Positions 1-8,187 of a stretch of DNA of 64,000 bases are shown here, piece after piece. The stretch is taken from contig JALONK010000014.1 in NCBI GenBank assembly GCA_025454975.1, positions 1 through 64,000 of the forward strand, given 5' to 3'. Under the pieces are notes generated by a model that saw only the letters and a list, made by a program, of their open reading frames with translations, was not told where the DNA came from and did not search any database. This DNA comes from Bacteroidia bacterium (lineage in GTDB: Bacteria; Bacteroidota; Bacteroidia; UKL13-3). The first letter of the stretch is position 1; the number at the start of each line of letters is the position of its first letter. The translations under genes were made by a program, and so were the position numbers.

Positions 1-106
1 GTTTTCAATAGCGAATATAAGCTCTGTAGGAACAAAATCATCATAGAAATGAAAATACAACGTGTAAATAAATTTGGGTATACGTGTTTGCCATTATTTG
101 TATTTC

Positions 107-171
107 GCTCCTACGGAGCTTATTGGTTATTGGTTATTTTATTTTTTATTATGATGTTGCCCCTATGGGGC
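107..171. repeat. REP-like hairpin pair in unit 1
   Basis: Two perfect short hairpins lie close together. GCTCC-TAC-GGAGC is at 107-119 and GCCCC-TAT-GGGGC at 159-171. The first sits just upstream of the relic transposase start codon (minus strand, 92-94), where REP palindromes normally flank RAYT genes. An inverted partner of the first hairpin occurs near the start of the unit (degenerate at 20-32, exact at about 270-284 in unit 2). Confidence 0.7.
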
Positions 172-358
172 TGCATTAATTTACCTTCTACAATTTTTAT
201 TTCTTCTTCGGTTATCTCATAAAGTTGGTTTAACAATTGGTCTACTTGGTTTTCAATAGCGAAAAATATAAGCTCCGTAGGAGAAAAATCATTATAGAAA
301 TGGAAATACAACGTGTAAATAAATTTGGGTATTCGTGTTTGCCATTATTTTGTATTTC

Positions 359-416
359 GCTCCTACGGAGCTTATTGGTTATTGGTTATTTTATTATGAT
401 TTTGCCCCTATGGGGC
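359..416. repeat. REP-like hairpin pair in unit 2
   Basis: The same two hairpins as in unit 1, with identical stems and loops, are at 359-371 (GCTCC-TAC-GGAGC) and 404-416 (GCCCC-TAT-GGGGC). The stems are unchanged although surrounding bases differ between units. That could reflect recent duplication or selection on the hairpins. Confidence 0.7.
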
Positions 417-660
417 TGCATTAATTTACCTTCCACAATTTTTATTTCTTGTTTGGTTATCTAATAAAGTTGGTAAACCAATTGGTCTATTTGGTTTTCA
501 ATAGCGAATATAAGCTCAGTGGGAGAAAAATCATCATTGAAATTAATATGAAACGTGTAAATAAATTTAGCATGAATAACTTTGAATTATTCTTCCTCCC
601 TTTTGAGTAACGTGTATGCAACTTTAGGTGGTAATGATATAACTATGTCTAAGCAAATCA

Positions 661-1338
661 TCAACCATCACTTAAAATCCTTCCATCCTCCATTACAATA
701 TTCCTATCTGTGTTTGCTGCAAACTCCGGATCATGGGTAACAATTAATAATGTTTGGTTATACTTTTTTGATAACTCTTGGAAAATATCAAATACAATTC
801 CGCTATTCTTTTTATCTAAATTACCTGTTGGTTCATCACCCATAATTAACAACGGATCATTAATTAAAGCGCGTGCTATGGCAACACGTTGTTTTTGCCC
901 GCCACTTAAACGATTTGCAGGCTTTTCAGCTTCTTGTTCAATCCCCAAAATACGCAGCTTATCCAATGCTTTCTTCTCAATTTCGTCGGTTGAATATTTT
1001 CCAAGTTTTAAAGCCGGTAACATCACATTACGTAATACCGAAAACTCATTTAACAAATAATGAAATTGAAATACAAAACCAATTTTTTCATTGCGAACCC
1101 TAGCCAATTCTTTTTCTTTTTTATCACGCATCAAAACGCCGTCAATCCACAACTCACCCTCATAATCTGTATCCATGGTAGATAAAATATACAACAATGT
1201 TGATTTGCCACAGCCTGATTTTCCTGTGATAGATGTAAACTCACCTTTCTGAATTGCAATAGAAACATCTTTTAGCACCTGAGTTGTAACAGGGTCATGA
1301 AAATATTTATTAATACCCGAAGTTTTTAAAACTGTCAT
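661..1338 (-). CDS. ABC transporter ATP-binding protein (LolD/MacB type)
   Basis: This 225-aa ATPase should power the permease encoded just upstream. Walker A is GKSGCGKST (residues 39-47), the ABC signature is LSGGQKQRVAIARAL (about 144) and Walker B with the catalytic Glu is LLIMGDEPTGNLD. The closing His lies in VTHD. Length and motifs fit the LolD/MacB/FtsE branch, whose members work with FtsX-fold permeases in lipoprotein release or macrolide/peptide export. It is the last gene of a three-gene minus-strand operon, 2 bp after the permease stop. Substrate cannot be told; the partner adaptor lipoprotein favours MacAB-like export over LolCDE. Confidence 0.9.
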   Translation of the reverse strand: MTVLKTSGINKYFHDPVTTQVLKDVSIAIQKGEFTSITGKSGCGKSTLLYILSTMDTDYEGELWIDGVLMRDKKEKELARVRNEKIGFVFQFHYLLNEFSVLRNVMLPALKLGKYSTDEIEKKALDKLRILGIEQEAEKPANRLSGGQKQRVAIARALINDPLLIMGDEPTGNLDKKNSGIVFDIFQELSKKYNQTLLIVTHDPEFAANTDRNIVMEDGRILSDG

Positions 1339-1340
1339 AC

Positions 1341-2597
1341 CTATTTACCTCTAATGATAATAACCGGATCAATTTTACTTGCTTTACGTGCAGGAAATAA
1401 ACCAGCCAAGTAAGTAGTAATTAAAGAAAAAATGATACCTACGATATAAAACTTTGGATTATAATTTACCGGATAAGTTTTTATGGTTGGTAAAGCAGCA
1501 GTATTAAATGGAATATGGTCAATACCATACGACAAACAAAAACCAAAAAATAATCCCGACAATCCGCCTGCTAAACCTATAGCCAAAGCAATGCTTATGA
1601 AAATGCGTTTTACATCCTTACCTGCAAAACCTGTTGCCTTTAAAATAGCTATGGTATCCATTTTTTCATAAATCATCATGTTTAAAATATTATAAATACC
1701 GAATCCGGCTACAATTAATAAGGTAATGCCCACTGCATACGAGATAAGTGTTCGCACCTTTGTACCAGTTTCAAATTGTGCATTGGCAGTTTGAATATCC
1801 TCAGCTTCTATAGAAAAATGTTGGCGGTAAGTTTTTGCCATGCCGGGTGCTAAATTTATATCATGTAATTTCACCTGGATATCGGTAATATAAGTATTGT
1901 TTTTACCTAACAATTTTTGGGCAGTTAATAATGAAGTATAACTTTGAACTTTATCAATATCTTTTAAACCTGATTCAAAAAAACCAACTATCTTAAGCGA
2001 CATTTGATCACCTTTAGAAGTGGTTACTTGTATTACATCACCTAACTTTACCATCATTTTTTCAGCCGCAGCTTTACCTAAAATAATGCTGTTAGGGATA
2101 TTAACCAGATCTAAATAATTTCCGGTTGTAACATAAGTACTAAAGAAAAATAATTTATTCTCGGCCATTACATCAACCCCATTAATTGCACCGGAAATAT
2201 CAATGGCACCTACATTGTAAAACACTTGTAACGACACTTTCGGTGCCACACCTAAAACCCTGTTATCATGCAATAACGACTGCATAATGGCCGTTGCATT
2301 ATGAATATGTTGTCGGCCACTGTTAGGTTTTATTGACTCGATAAATAATTGATGATTGGCGTAAGCAGGATGCTTTTGTATGGGCTGAATAGATGCAGGT
2401 TTTATTTCACTGTAAAGTTTAATATGAGCTGTCCTGTTTAAAATCAATCCATCTAACATATCATTTAAACCGGTCATAAAGCTTAATAAGGTGATAAACA
2501 TGGTAATTCCAAAAGTTACCCCAACAGCAGCAACTAATGTTTGTTTCCATCTTGCCAAAAGCAGTGATTTTGCGATAGAAATAATCAACTTACTCAT
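1341..2597 (-). CDS. FtsX-like ABC transporter permease
   Basis: A 418-aa inner-membrane permease of the MacB/LolC/LolE fold. One membrane segment near residues 22-45 is followed by a periplasmic domain (about 45-275). Three more segments follow (about 283-308, 338-365 and 385-405), the last carrying the usual GLFPARKASKIDP ending. The start codon overlaps the last 4 bases of the upstream adaptor gene, and the ATPase follows after 2 bp, so the three products are probably translated together. The family uses ATP-driven periplasmic movement to push substrates outward without moving them through the membrane. LolC/E-type lipoprotein release is the alternative role. Confidence 0.88.
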   Translation of the reverse strand: MSKLIISIAKSLLLARWKQTLVAAVGVTFGITMFITLLSFMTGLNDMLDGLILNRTAHIKLYSEIKPASIQPIQKHPAYANHQLFIESIKPNSGRQHIHNATAIMQSLLHDNRVLGVAPKVSLQVFYNVGAIDISGAINGVDVMAENKLFFFSTYVTTGNYLDLVNIPNSIILGKAAAEKMMVKLGDVIQVTTSKGDQMSLKIVGFFESGLKDIDKVQSYTSLLTAQKLLGKNNTYITDIQVKLHDINLAPGMAKTYRQHFSIEAEDIQTANAQFETGTKVRTLISYAVGITLLIVAGFGIYNILNMMIYEKMDTIAILKATGFAGKDVKRIFISIALAIGLAGGLSGLFFGFCLSYGIDHIPFNTAALPTIKTYPVNYNPKFYIVGIIFSLITTYLAGLFPARKASKIDPVIIIRGK

Positions 2598-3670
2598 GGC
2601 TGTAAAATAATTTCATCAGATGCACTTAATCCTGAAAGAATTTCAACCTTTTCATAGTCCCTTAAACCTGTTTTCACTTCAACTTCCTCACCGGATAATA
2701 ATTTCACCTTCCCATTTGGTAAAATGGCCCGTAAAGGAATGGTAAGCGCTTGTGGTTTTGTGGATAGAATAATATTTGCTTCAACAGTAAGGTTAGGATA
2801 CAACAGTGGAGGTTGTTTAACAAAATTCGCCTCTACTTTGCATGTCTTTGTGCGTTCATTTAAATAAGGATCTATTCTGCTGACCACCGCTTCAAATACT
2901 TGGTTTTTGTAACTATCTAAAGCTATTATAATTTTCATACCGGGTTTAATCTTCACCATATCATACTCATCAACCAACAGTTCGATAGTGTAAGTTTTAG
3001 TATTGCCTATTATGGCCAAAGGTGCTTGCTGATTTATCATTTCACCTTGTTCCTTAAATACGGTAAACACAGTTCCTTCCACTTCACTTTTTACAATAAA
3101 ATCACCCTCTATAGTTTGTGATAGTAAGTAATTGTTTTGAGCTTGCTTAGCTAAGAAACTTAACTGACGATTGGTTTCATCATATTTAATTAAAGCACTT
3201 TTATAGGTGGCATCCGACGATTTTAAAGCCAAGGCTTTTTGTTCAACATCAAGCTGACTACCGACATTTTGTTTGAACAACAACAATTGTTTTGCGTATA
3301 ACGACGAATCTAATTGATACTTTAATCGTGAAGTTTCTATGGCAAGTTTAAGCTCATCAAGTTTTAATTGATTCGACTTTAACTCATTAAACGACTTATT
3401 TAATAAGGCATTTTCTTTGTTAAGACTGGAGGATTGGTGTTGAATCACAAATAATGGAGTACCTACTTTTACTTGTTCACCTTCTTGTATCAGAATTGAT
3501 TTTAAAATACCCGTAACACCTGCATAGGCTTGATACTGTTGAGAGGCCTTTACAACACCCGAGGCATATACCGAAACAGTAATGGGCTGTTGAATGGGTT
3601 TGATATGCTCTTGCTTTTTACTACAAGCAACAAGCACAGTTACCACTAATACAATTGCAATCTTATTCAT
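2594..3670 (-). CDS. Efflux adaptor (membrane fusion) lipoprotein, HlyD/MacA type
   Basis: A 358-aa periplasmic adaptor. It starts with a short lipoprotein signal (MNKIAIVLVVTVLVAC, lipid Cys at residue 16). It then shows the family order: half-lipoyl (YAGVTGILKSILIQEGEQVKVG), a long alpha-hairpin (about 85-185), the second lipoyl half (EVEGTVFTVFKEQGEMI), a beta-barrel (YTIELLVDEYDMVKIKPGM) and a membrane-proximal domain ending in ALTIPLRAILPNG. Such proteins join an inner-membrane pump to an outer-membrane channel. First gene of the operon with the permease and ATPase; no outer-membrane channel gene is nearby. A promoter-like TACCTTTG lies only 5 nt before the start codon. Confidence 0.88.
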   Translation of the reverse strand: MNKIAIVLVVTVLVACSKKQEHIKPIQQPITVSVYASGVVKASQQYQAYAGVTGILKSILIQEGEQVKVGTPLFVIQHQSSSLNKENALLNKSFNELKSNQLKLDELKLAIETSRLKYQLDSSLYAKQLLLFKQNVGSQLDVEQKALALKSSDATYKSALIKYDETNRQLSFLAKQAQNNYLLSQTIEGDFIVKSEVEGTVFTVFKEQGEMINQQAPLAIIGNTKTYTIELLVDEYDMVKIKPGMKIIIALDSYKNQVFEAVVSRIDPYLNERTKTCKVEANFVKQPPLLYPNLTVEANIILSTKPQALTIPLRAILPNGKVKLLSGEEVEVKTGLRDYEKVEILSGLSASDEIILQP

Positions 3671-3675
3671 GCTAC

Positions 3676-3683
3676 CAAAGGTA
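3676..3683 (-). promoter_or_regulatory. Bacteroidota -7-like box for the ABC operon
   Basis: TACCTTTG on the minus strand matches TAnnTTTG and ends 5 nt before the ATG at 3670. No good TTTG -33 element is seen at the expected distance, so this is a weak call. If real, the mRNA would be leaderless or nearly so. Confidence 0.35.
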
Positions 3684-3829
3684 CTGTTCGATAGGATGCT
3701 TTAATCTGACATGCATCATATTTAATGACCAATAACCGATATAACAGAGTGATTAACCTAAAAACCAATTACATGAATAAAGATTGATAAGCCATGTTAT
3801 TTTTAGTAATATCGAAACAAAAAGCCGAT

Positions 3830-4549
3830 ATGCTCGACCAATTAGAATTAACAAATATTTTAGTACTTGACATTGAAACAGTGCCACAATATGCTCACTT
3901 TGGCGATATGCCTGTACAGTGGCAACATTTATGGTACAAGAAGGCTCAGTTTTTAAGTAAAAAGGATGATGCAGGCCATGTTGAACTGTATCCGAGGGCA
4001 GGGATTTATGCTGAATTTGGCAAGGTAATATGTATTTCTGTCGGCTACTTTAATCGCAGTGGTAATCAATGGCAATTTAGGGTAAAGGCATTTTATGGAG
4101 ATGATGAAAAATTAGTACTTGAAGAATTTTCTCAGCTATTAGAACGTCATTTTAATGACCAAGAACATTTATTATGTGCGCATAATGGGAAGGAATTCGA
4201 CTTCCCTTATTTATGCAGGCGTATGATGATTAATAATTTAACAATTCCACAAAACCTAAATGTTGCAGGTAAAAAACCTTGGGAAGTGAAACATATTGAC
4301 ACCATGGAATTATGGAAGTTTGGTGATTTTAAAAACTTTACTTCGCTAGAATTATTAGCTGCCTCATTTGATATTCCAACACCAAAAGATGATATTGACG
4401 GTAGTATGGTGTGGAAAGTTTATTGGGAAGAAAAAAACCTCGAACGTATCGCCACTTATTGTAAAAAAGACGTGGTAACTGTGGCTCAACTCTTGCTTAG
4501 GTTTAAACATTTACCTTTATTAGATGAATCAGATATAATTATCAGTTAA
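3830..4549 (+). CDS. Predicted 3'-5' exonuclease, PolB-exonuclease-like
   Basis: A 239-aa DEDDy-type exonuclease. Exo I is LDIETVPQ near the N-terminus (catalytic Asp and Glu), Exo II is CAHNGKEFDFPYL, and Exo III is YCKKDVVTVAQL (Tyr-x3-Asp). There is no polymerase domain, so this is the stand-alone family related to the proofreading domain of PolB. Start chosen at the ATG at 3830 because the protein then begins MLDQLELTNILVLDIE, with the catalytic strand about ten residues in. An earlier ATG at 3794 would add 12 residues that look non-homologous. The thioesterase gene overlaps its stop by one base (TAATG), which suggests co-translation. Confidence 0.85.
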   Translation: MLDQLELTNILVLDIETVPQYAHFGDMPVQWQHLWYKKAQFLSKKDDAGHVELYPRAGIYAEFGKVICISVGYFNRSGNQWQFRVKAFYGDDEKLVLEEFSQLLERHFNDQEHLLCAHNGKEFDFPYLCRRMMINNLTIPQNLNVAGKKPWEVKHIDTMELWKFGDFKNFTSLELLAASFDIPTPKDDIDGSMVWKVYWEEKNLERIATYCKKDVVTVAQLLLRFKHLPLLDESDIIIS

Positions 4550-4968
4550 TGAGAATAAAACTCGACTTACCCCAAATATTTCCTTTCCAAACAACGATTG
4601 AAGTTAGGATTGATGACATTAATTATGGGAATCATTTAAGCAATGATTCCTATTTGAAATATATGCATGAAGCGCGCATGAGATTTTTTAATCATTTCGG
4701 ATTATCAGAAATGGATATTGGCGGAGCATCAGTAATTATGGGAGATACAGCCATTGTGTATAAAGCAGAATGTTTTTATGGTGATAAGCTTTCAATTGCT
4801 GTTGCAGCCACCGACTTTAGCAGTAGAAGTTTTAATTTATACTACCGATTTCTTAAACAAAAGGATACCATTTTAGTAGCCGAAGCCAAAACCGGTATGG
4901 TTTGTTTTGACTATCAAAACCGAAAAACCGTAGCAGTGCCCGAATCATTTAAAAGTTTATTTGCATAA
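4549..4968 (+). CDS. Acyl-CoA thioesterase, hotdog fold (4HBT/FadM-like)
   Basis: 139-aa single hotdog-domain protein. The N-terminal block VRIDDINYGNHLSNDSYLKY has the family pattern in which an Asp/Asn sits just before the 'YGNHL' helix (compare DxxxxGHVNN in YbgC and FadM). It probably hydrolyses a short or medium acyl-CoA in the cytoplasm; the natural substrate is not predictable. Its ATG overlaps the TAA of the exonuclease gene by one base, so the two are one transcription unit. The functional link between them is not obvious. Confidence 0.8.
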   Translation: MRIKLDLPQIFPFQTTIEVRIDDINYGNHLSNDSYLKYMHEARMRFFNHFGLSEMDIGGASVIMGDTAIVYKAECFYGDKLSIAVAATDFSSRSFNLYYRFLKQKDTILVAEAKTGMVCFDYQNRKTVAVPESFKSLFA

Positions 4969-5036
4969 CCCGTGAATAACTTTAACTTTTCGGTAACAAT
5001 TAACCACTTACTTTTATACTTGATAATACAATAGGA

Positions 5037-7232
5037 ATGAAACGTGAAACAAACTTGCGATTTGTAAGGAAAGAAATTGAAAAACTTTTTGGCAGCAATA
5101 GAAAAAAAGCATTTAACCACAAACAAGTGGCCGCTGCTTTAGACATTACAAGTACTGAAGGTAAAAACCACATCATCAAAACATTAAAGCTGATGGAAAA
5201 GGATGGGCTTATTGAAGAAATAATGCCCGGAAAATATTTGGCTACCTTTACCTCTCATTTTATTACCGGTAAATTAGAAGTTACCCAACGTGGTTCAGGG
5301 TTTGTAATCCCAAAAGAAGGTGGTGAAGATATTTTTATTGCCACTGAAAATATGGGTGGAGCATTGAATGGCGACGAAGTAAAAGTAAATTTATTCGCCC
5401 GTAAAACCGGTAATCGCGTTGAAGGTGAAATTATTGAAGTGCTTGAACGCAAACGAGATGTGTTTGTTGGTGTTTTGCATACCGGATATAATTTCGCAAT
5501 GGTAGTGCCTGATGATAAGAGATTGAAAATTGATATCCTAATTCCTAATGATCAGTTGAACGGCGCTAGAGCTGGTGAAAAAGTATTAGCTAAAATTACT
5601 GATTGGAATCCGTTGCAGAAAAATCCGTTTGGTGAAATAACACAAGTATTAGGTAAACCCGGCGAGCACCAAACTGAAATGCATGCTATTATTGCTGAGT
5701 ACGGATTTTCTGCTGAATTTCCTGCAGCAGTTGAAACTGAATCGGCAGCAATACCTATACAAATCACTAAAGATGAAATTAAACAACGACGTGATTTCAG
5801 AGCCATTACTACTTTTACCATTGACCCCGAAGATGCAAAGGATTTTGATGATGCTTTATCTATTCAACCCCTCACAGATGGGAACATTGAAGTTGGTGTA
5901 CATATTGCTGATGTGGCTCATTATGTAACTCCGGGAACTATGCTTGATGAAGAAGCATTTAACAGAGGTACTTCTGTTTATTTGGTTGACCGTACCATAC
6001 CTATGTTACCGGAAAAATTATCTAATGGCGTATGTTCATTACGACCCAAAGAAGAGAAATTAACCTTTAGTGTTGTATTTACATTAAATGAAAAAGCAGA
6101 AATAATAAACCATTGGACAGGTAAAACTATTATTTACAGCGACAGACGATTTACCTATGAAGAAGCACAGGAAAGGATAGAAACCGGTGAAGGTGAATTT
6201 GCCAACGAAATCATAACCTTAAACAAACTAGCTTTACAGCTACGTGAAAAAAGATTTAAAAACGGTGCGGTAAATTTTGAAACGGAAGAAGTTAAATTTA
6301 AATTGGATGAAGCTTTTAAACCAATAGGCATTTTTAAGAAAGTACGCAAAGATGCTCATAAACTTATTGAAGAATTTATGTTGTTGGCCAATCGTACTGT
6401 AGCTGAACAAGTGTATAAAATGAAAGCCGATAAACAATCGCCAACTTTTGTGTATCGTGTACATGAGCCGCCTAATGAGGATAAACTGAAAACATTTAAT
6501 TTGTTTGCAGCCAGGTTTGGTTATAGTATTGAAACTTCTTCTCAAAGAAGTATTGCTAAATCATTTAACTCGTTATTAAACGCAGTAGAAGGAAAGCCTG
6601 AACAAAACTTAATCCAAAGTATGGCAGTACGTAGTATGATGAAAGCTTACTACACCACTCAAAAAACAAGTCACTATGGATTAGCTTTTGATTATTACAC
6701 ACATTTCACTTCGCCTATCAGAAGGTATCCTGATTTAATGGTTCATCGTTTGTTGTTTGGCTATTTAAACAAATCTAAATCGCCAGAGGCCGCAGCTTAC
6801 GAAGAAAAATGCAAGCATGCTTCGCAAATGGAAATTCAAGCAGCAGAGGCTGAAAGGGCTAGTGTGAGGTATAAACAGGTAGAATATATCAAAGATTTTA
6901 TTGGTGAAACTTTTACCGGACTCATCAGCGGCGTTACTGAATGGGGTATTTATGTTGAAATAACAGATTATAAATGCGAAGGTATGATTAGATTAGCTTC
7001 GTTAACCGACGATTTTTATGATTATGATGAAACCAACCAATGGATTATTGGTCGCCGCTCGAAAAAAGTTTTTCAATTAGGTGGCGAAATTCAAGTTAAA
7101 GTAAAAGGAGCCGATCTGTTAAAAAGACAAATTGATTTTGAAATTGCCGGAACTTTCGCAGGTAAAGCCAAACCTGTGAAACGTGTTGAGAAAAGTAAAA
7201 AGCCTGAAAAACGCAAAAAACGCAGGAGATAA
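5037..7232 (+). CDS. rnr: Ribonuclease R
   Basis: 731-aa processive 3'-5' exoribonuclease. The domain order is typical: N-terminal winged helix (residues ~10-65), cold-shock OB folds (~75-225), the RNB catalytic domain, an S1 RNA-binding domain (~620-700) and a Lys/Arg-rich tail (KRVEKSKKPEKRKKRRR). The RNB active site shows as DPEDAKDFDDALS (about 262-274), with the Asp cluster that holds two metal ions, and later HFTSPIRRYPDL. It degrades structured RNA, mRNA fragments and defective rRNA. Length is slightly below E. coli RNase R (~810 aa) but normal for Bacteroidota. It stands alone, 68 bp after the thioesterase. Confidence 0.96.
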   Translation: MKRETNLRFVRKEIEKLFGSNRKKAFNHKQVAAALDITSTEGKNHIIKTLKLMEKDGLIEEIMPGKYLATFTSHFITGKLEVTQRGSGFVIPKEGGEDIFIATENMGGALNGDEVKVNLFARKTGNRVEGEIIEVLERKRDVFVGVLHTGYNFAMVVPDDKRLKIDILIPNDQLNGARAGEKVLAKITDWNPLQKNPFGEITQVLGKPGEHQTEMHAIIAEYGFSAEFPAAVETESAAIPIQITKDEIKQRRDFRAITTFTIDPEDAKDFDDALSIQPLTDGNIEVGVHIADVAHYVTPGTMLDEEAFNRGTSVYLVDRTIPMLPEKLSNGVCSLRPKEEKLTFSVVFTLNEKAEIINHWTGKTIIYSDRRFTYEEAQERIETGEGEFANEIITLNKLALQLREKRFKNGAVNFETEEVKFKLDEAFKPIGIFKKVRKDAHKLIEEFMLLANRTVAEQVYKMKADKQSPTFVYRVHEPPNEDKLKTFNLFAARFGYSIETSSQRSIAKSFNSLLNAVEGKPEQNLIQSMAVRSMMKAYYTTQKTSHYGLAFDYYTHFTSPIRRYPDLMVHRLLFGYLNKSKSPEAAAYEEKCKHASQMEIQAAEAERASVRYKQVEYIKDFIGETFTGLISGVTEWGIYVEITDYKCEGMIRLASLTDDFYDYDETNQWIIGRRSKKVFQLGGEIQVKVKGADLLKRQIDFEIAGTFAGKAKPVKRVEKSKKPEKRKKRRR

Positions 7233-7318
7233 ACACCCGATTAACATCCTTTTCTTATTCATTATCAATATTTTTAACCTTAACCAACAACAAGTTTTAA
7301 AAAATATGAACAAACCCA

Positions 7319-7326
7319 TATATTTG
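7319..7326 (+). promoter_or_regulatory. Bacteroidota -7-like box for the WG-repeat gene
   Basis: TATATTTG matches TAnnTTTG. Exactly 20 nt upstream is TTTT (7295-7298), one base from the TTTG -33 consensus. The box ends 19 nt before the ATG at 7346, a normal leader length. Confidence 0.5.
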
Positions 7327-7345
7327 GCCTTTCAATAAATAGGAA

Positions 7346-7735
7346 ATGAGAAATTTTTTACTCTGTATCTTACTTGTAGTATCATTTGGCGCATTCGCAC
7401 AAAAAGGTAAAAAACCGTCATCAGGATATGATGTGATTCACCCCTTTAAAAATGGTATTGCTAAAGTAGAAAAGGACGGTAAGCAAGGATTTATTAATGA
7501 AACCGGTGAAGAATTTGTGCCGGTAAAATATGACATGATTTATCCTTGGGAAAAAGGTAGAGCAAAGGTTGAAATTGCCGGTAAATTTGGATTTATTAAT
7601 GAAGCCGGTGAAGAATATATTCCTGTTAAATATGATTATATCGGACCATTTAAAAACGGACTTGCCATAGTTTCGTTAAATGGCAGAAGAGGTTTAATTA
7701 ATGAGGCAGGAGAAGAAGTTGTTCCTTTACAATAA
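7346..7735 (+). CDS. Secreted WG-repeat protein
   Basis: 129 aa with a Sec signal peptide (MRNFLLCILLVVSFGAFAQ). The mature part is about 110 aa and is almost entirely three WG-type repeats. Each has the core G(K/R)xGxINExGEE(F/Y/V)(V/I)PVKYD, at about residues 46-64, 77-95 and 108-126, separated by lines such as PFKNGIAKV. WG repeats form small beta-sheet units, often in cell-surface or periplasmic proteins of Bacteroidota. Family members are usually longer with more repeats; this is a minimal version. No binding partner can be named. It converges on a small lipoprotein gene 28 bp away. Confidence 0.8.
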   Translation: MRNFLLCILLVVSFGAFAQKGKKPSSGYDVIHPFKNGIAKVEKDGKQGFINETGEEFVPVKYDMIYPWEKGRAKVEIAGKFGFINEAGEEYIPVKYDYIGPFKNGLAIVSLNGRRGLINEAGEEVVPLQ

Positions 7736-7763
7736 TTCCATCTCCTACCCTACCTTTTATTGT

Positions 7764-8024
7764 TTATTGAAGTATAGCATCAAGTTTCGATTTGTTTTTA
7801 TTCAATAACGAATCTATTTCCTGAAGTTTGGCTTTTTCTGTATTGATCAATGTATCTAAAGTTAATACTTTATCTACTTCTGAATTCACCAACGAGTCTA
7901 AAGCCTCGGTTTTACTTTTAAGTTCGTTTAATTGCTTTTCAACTTCCGAATTTAACTGACCACATGAAGTGATTGTAAACAGCACAAATAAAGCTGCCAC
8001 TGATTTATAAATATTTATTTTCAT
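7764..8024 (-). CDS. Small coiled-coil lipoprotein
   Basis: 86 aa. The start at 8024 gives MKINIYKSVAALFVLFTITSCG, a clear lipoprotein signal with lipobox ITSC. An upstream start would put this signal inside the protein. The mature ~65 residues are heptad-like and Leu-rich (QLNELKSKTEALDSLVNSEV, then TLDTLINTEKAKLQEIDSLL), predicting one long helix or coiled coil like a Braun-type murein lipoprotein. Unlike Braun lipoprotein it has no C-terminal Lys for linkage to peptidoglycan. Function unknown; a spacer between outer membrane and wall is a guess. Confidence 0.65.
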   Translation of the reverse strand: MKINIYKSVAALFVLFTITSCGQLNSEVEKQLNELKSKTEALDSLVNSEVDKVLTLDTLINTEKAKLQEIDSLLNKNKSKLDAILQ

Positions 8025-8187
8025 ATTGATGTAACAAATATAACTGCTAATTGTGCTGTGTTGGTTAGGGGAATTTTCCATAATGTTTAATTGAAATTAT
8101 AATCTAACCCTTTATTTAGCCTAGTGAATTGTTTGAAACGGCGTATCATTGCATACGGTTGAAGCCAATTTATGATAGAAGCAATAA

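Larger units (their letters stand above)
1..569 (-). mobile_element. Tandem array of RAYT/IS200-like transposon remnants (2.3 units of ~247 bp)
   Basis: Three copies of one unit start at 1, 249 and 494, each with the same opening (GTTTTCAATAGCGA). The first two are complete and the third breaks off near 569. Read on the minus strand, unit 1 (from 94) begins with the codons MANTYTQIYLHVVF and unit 2 (from 345) with MANTNTQIYLHVVF. This is the typical N-terminus of Y1/IS200-like (REP-associated) transposases. The reading frame is then lost and a piece resembling the enzyme's C-terminus (FHFYNDFSPTEL) follows, so the middle of the gene is deleted. Next comes a short piece ending EEEIKIVEG, which looks like the tail of an Eco57I-type methylase. 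None of the copies can make a transposase. The deletion reading and the methylase resemblance are inferred from remembered family patterns. Confidence 0.7.

Noticed and set aside
1-569. Repeat array considered as a CRISPR array
   Set aside because: Units are ~247 bp and almost fully identical including the parts that would be spacers; there are no short direct repeats with unique spacers and no cas genes.
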